A program made the position numbers and the translations under genes. A DNA stretch of 48,531 nt from an uncultured Enterorhabdus sp. GTDB lineage: Bacteria > Actinomycetota > Coriobacteriia > Coriobacteriales > Eggerthellaceae. Shown here one piece after another: positions 46,452 to 48,531 of the stretch. Position 1 is the first letter of the stretch. The number at the start of each line of letters is the position of its first letter. Location of the stretch: assembly GCA_947649205.1 (NCBI GenBank), contig CANSQM010000020.1, positions 1 to 48,531 of the forward strand, given 5' to 3'. Under the pieces are notes generated by a model, which searched no databases, was not told the DNA's origin, and saw nothing but the letters and a program-made list of their open reading frames with translations.

Positions 46452-48530
46452 CTATTCCTCGTCATCCGATGGCCCGGGTTGCCCCCCGGCCTCTCCGTCC
46501 TCTTCCCCCGACTCCCCTTCCTCGGGCTCGCGCGCGGCGCCGGCCGCCACTTCGTCCCAGGGCCGGCCCTCCTCGGGCGGCGGCTCGGTGCTCTCGGGCT
46601 CGTCGGGCTCGTGCTCGGTGCCCGGAAGATTCGGGCCCTCCACGACCACCTCGTCGACGGGCGCGTAGTTCGAGGCGAAGTCCTCCTCGTGGAGCAGGTT
46701 GCCCGAGCGGTCGCGCACGATGCGGTGCACCGTGACGCGGCGGCCGTCGGCCCCCTTGGTCTTCACGTAGTGGGTGCCCGCCGGCTCGTTCTCGTCGATC
46801 TTCGTGCGCTTCTTGAAGGGATCGCCCGCCTCCCAGTCGCCGGTCTCGGCCGTGACCACGTAGCCCGGATCGATGCCGAAGAGGGAGACCGTGAGGGTCG
46901 AGTCGGTGTAGCGGGTGCGCACGAGCACGTCGGAGGGGCTGTCGTTCACCCACACCAGATCCAGATCAGGATACGCGATGGCGGCATCGCGGCCGGTGGG
47001 ATAGCTGGAAATGTACAGGGAGTGGTTTCGGCGCTCGGTCACGGGGAAGCCGGACTCGAAGACGGCGTTGAACACCGTGGTGGCCACCTGGCAGATGCCC
47101 CCGCCGATGGCGTCCTCGTACTCGCCGTTCACGATGGCGTTGGCCGCCTGGAAGCCGTTGGCCTCGTTGGCCTCGCCCATGACGTCGTTGAAGGACCACT
47201 CCCCGCCGTCGGCGGCCGCGATGGAGTCGGTCAGGCGATCGGCGGCGTGGTGGATGTTGTGGCGGCGGTTGGCGGTGCCAGGGCCGTCGTTGTACTCGGT
47301 GGTGAAGGTAGCGATCTCGCCGATGAGCCCCAGATCGACGGCCTCGTCGAAGGTGGCCCGCTCCGGGGCGTCCCCCCAGCCGATCTCCACGGCCACTGGA
47401 CCGCCGACGGGCGCTCCCGTGCGGTCGAATTCCCCGAACAGCGCCTCGCGGGCCGCCGTGAGCGCCTCGGCCACGAGCGGGTAGCGAGAGCCGGCCCCCG
47501 TGGACACCCACACCTCCCCGTCGGCCTTCTCGAAGGAGACGGTGACCGCCGAGGCGAAGCCGGCGTCGCGGATGCGGGCCACCAGATCGGCCCGGGCGAC
47601 CTGCTCGTCGAGCACGGGGGCCAACAGGTAGCCGTCGCCGGACGGCCGCACCTCGGTATCGATCCAGGCGCCGAGCTCGGCGCCGGACAGGGCCCAGGAG
47701 GTGCCCTCGAAGGTAAAGGTGGCGCCGGCATCGAGGGCCGCCTGCACGGCGGCGCGGGCGCGCTCGGCCGCGGTCTGGTCGATGCGCAGGGGCGCCCAAG
47801 CGGCCTCGGCCACGAAGGAGACGGTCTCCGGGGCGTCGCCGAGGAAGCCCTCGGTGAGCAGCGCCGTGAAGTGATCGCGGTCGACGATGGTGCCCTCATG
47901 GCCCTCCACGAGGCTGGCCTGGCCCTCCTCCACGGCCACGTCCCAATCCTGGCGCGGCTCGCCGATGGTGGCGTCGATGTCGGCGGCAAGGGCCTCCACG
48001 GCATCGTCGTCGAAGGCCAGGCGCACGGGCACCGCCGCGCCGTCGACGAGGGCCGACCAACGCTCGGCGATGCCCCCGTCGCGCCCCACGGCGAAGGCCT
48101 CGTCCACGAGCTCGCTCACGGGCAGATGCGCCCCCAGGGTGCCGGCCTCGGCCACCCACAGCAGCTTGTCGGCCCGGGCCTCCTCCACCGAGAGCTGCTC
48201 GGCCTGGGCCTCTTGCTCGGCCAGCTCGGTGCCCACGTCTACGGAGGCTGCGGCCTCCTCGCTCGCGAACACGATGGCCCGCCCGCGGCTGGCGCGGTCG
48301 CCGTAGGCGCCGCTCACGGCGGCGCGGGCCTCCTCGGGGGTCATGCCGGACACATCCACTGAGCCGATGGACACGCCGGTGTAGATGCGGTTCTCGTTGA
48401 TGATGCGGTCGGCCCCGTAGGCGCCCCCTAAGAGGAGCCCGATGAGTAGCAGCGTGGCCAGGGCCGCGGGAAGCCCGCGCCGGCGGCGGCCGCGGATGGT
48501 GGAGGGCTGGACGCGGGGCGCGCCGTAGGC
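46452..48530 (-). CDS. VanW/YoaR-like cell-wall protein (5' end outside window)
   Basis: The frame stays open to the window edge, so the start is missing. The visible N-terminal part has an Arg-rich stretch and one membrane helix (codons at about 48470-48390), so the bulk is outside the cell. About 350 residues of peptidoglycan-binding-like repeats (PG_binding_4 type) follow, then a VanW domain with HNIHHAADRL, GGEWSFNDV, GGGICQVATTVFNAV and RRNHSLYISSYP, and a G5-like beta region with a Pro/Glu-rich acidic tail. VanW proteins occur beside some vancomycin-resistance genes but are common elsewhere; nothing here shows resistance. Wall maintenance is likely, and dacA lies nearby. Confidence 0.85.
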   Translation of the reverse strand, partial: AYGAPRVQPSTIRGRRRRGLPAALATLLLIGLLLGGAYGADRIINENRIYTGVSIGSVDVSGMTPEEARAAVSGAYGDRASRGRAIVFASEEAAASVDVGTELAEQEAQAEQLSVEEARADKLLWVAEAGTLGAHLPVSELVDEAFAVGRDGGIAERWSALVDGAAVPVRLAFDDDAVEALAADIDATIGEPRQDWDVAVEEGQASLVEGHEGTIVDRDHFTALLTEGFLGDAPETVSFVAEAAWAPLRIDQTAAERARAAVQAALDAGATFTFEGTSWALSGAELGAWIDTEVRPSGDGYLLAPVLDEQVARADLVARIRDAGFASAVTVSFEKADGEVWVSTGAGSRYPLVAEALTAAREALFGEFDRTGAPVGGPVAVEIGWGDAPERATFDEAVDLGLIGEIATFTTEYNDGPGTANRRHNIHHAADRLTDSIAAADGGEWSFNDVMGEANEANGFQAANAIVNGEYEDAIGGGICQVATTVFNAVFESGFPVTERRNHSLYISSYPTGRDAAIAYPDLDLVWVNDSPSDVLVRTRYTDSTLTVSLFGIDPGYVVTAETGDWEAGDPFKKRTKIDENEPAGTHYVKTKGADGRRVTVHRIVRDRSGNLLHEEDFASNYAPVDEVVVEGPNLPGTEHEPDEPESTEPPPEEGRPWDEVAAGAAREPEEGESGEEDGEAGGQPGPSDDEE

Positions 48531-48531
48531 G

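Noticed and set aside
46452..48530. Vancomycin-resistance determinant
   Set aside because: A VanW domain alone does not give resistance, and no vanH, vanA/B, vanX, vanR or vanS gene is present.
1..48531. tRNA genes or CRISPR arrays
   Set aside because: No cloverleaf with a recognisable T-loop and no regularly spaced repeats were seen by eye; a covariance search could still find a missed small RNA.

Overview
The window is about 48.5 kb of high-GC bacterial chromosome. Gene content and order (era, recO, rpsO-pnp, dapB-dapA, rnj, ftsK, rodZ-like, yajQ, rimO, pgsA, cinA, recA-recX, rny, spoVS, miaB-miaA, hflX, lexA, nrdR, dut), LexA boxes of the GAAC-N4-GTTC type and a menaquinone prenyltransferase point to a monoderm actinobacterium. 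The class Coriobacteriia fits best, probably an anaerobic gut member of the Eggerthellaceae; this is inference from layout and not a database result.

Region 1 (1-30.65 kb, nearly all plus strand) is a conserved housekeeping backbone: undecaprenol/diacylglycerol kinase, Era, a zinc-ribbon/PASTA membrane protein, RecO, S15, PNPase, two lysine/diaminopimelate enzymes, RNase J, FtsK, a RodZ-like protein, YajQ, RimO, a PgsA-CinA fusion, RecA-RecX, RNase Y, a GHKL ATPase, SpoVS, MiaB-MiaA and HflX. LexA follows on the minus strand. Opposite it, under two LexA boxes and a near-consensus promoter, sits a 23-codon ORF for a hydrophobic peptide, in the place where other Gram-positives keep SOS division inhibitors. 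NrdR, dUTPase and a small membrane protein close the region.

Region 2 (30.69-35.95 kb) is the accessory island and the main discovery: a complete-looking integrated filamentous phage (inovirus) of about 5.23 kb, coded on the minus strand. It has a Rep_2-type rolling-circle initiator, a candidate ssDNA-binding protein, a run of small membrane proteins, a 54-aa major coat protein whose C-terminus resembles that of M13 pVIII, a terminator just after it, a 541-aa pIII-like adsorption protein with glycine-rich and repeated modules, a pVI-like protein and a Zot/pI morphogenesis ATPase. The gene order matches Ff phages when the element is circularised. It encodes no integrase; 21-bp direct repeats at its ends contain a XerC arm and centre, and the right copy is a complete dif-like XerC/XerD site. 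That site also carries the ribosome-binding site and start codon of a host lipoprotein gene. A 74-codon gene with its own strong ribosome-binding site is nested out of frame inside the pIII-like gene.

Region 3 (35.94-48.53 kb) holds the lipoprotein and MenA on the plus strand, then a long minus-strand run: VanW/YoaR-like cell-wall protein (cut by the window edge), arylacetate-CoA ligase, ACT protein, D-Ala-D-Ala carboxypeptidase, FHA protein, indolepyruvate:ferredoxin oxidoreductase (IorA, IorB), a second ACT protein, a second arylacetate-CoA ligase and glutamyl-Q tRNA(Asp) synthetase. The IOR/ligase pair implies fermentation of aromatic amino acids through arylpyruvates and aryl-acetyl-CoA.

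No tRNA or rRNA gene, CRISPR array or transposase was recognised.
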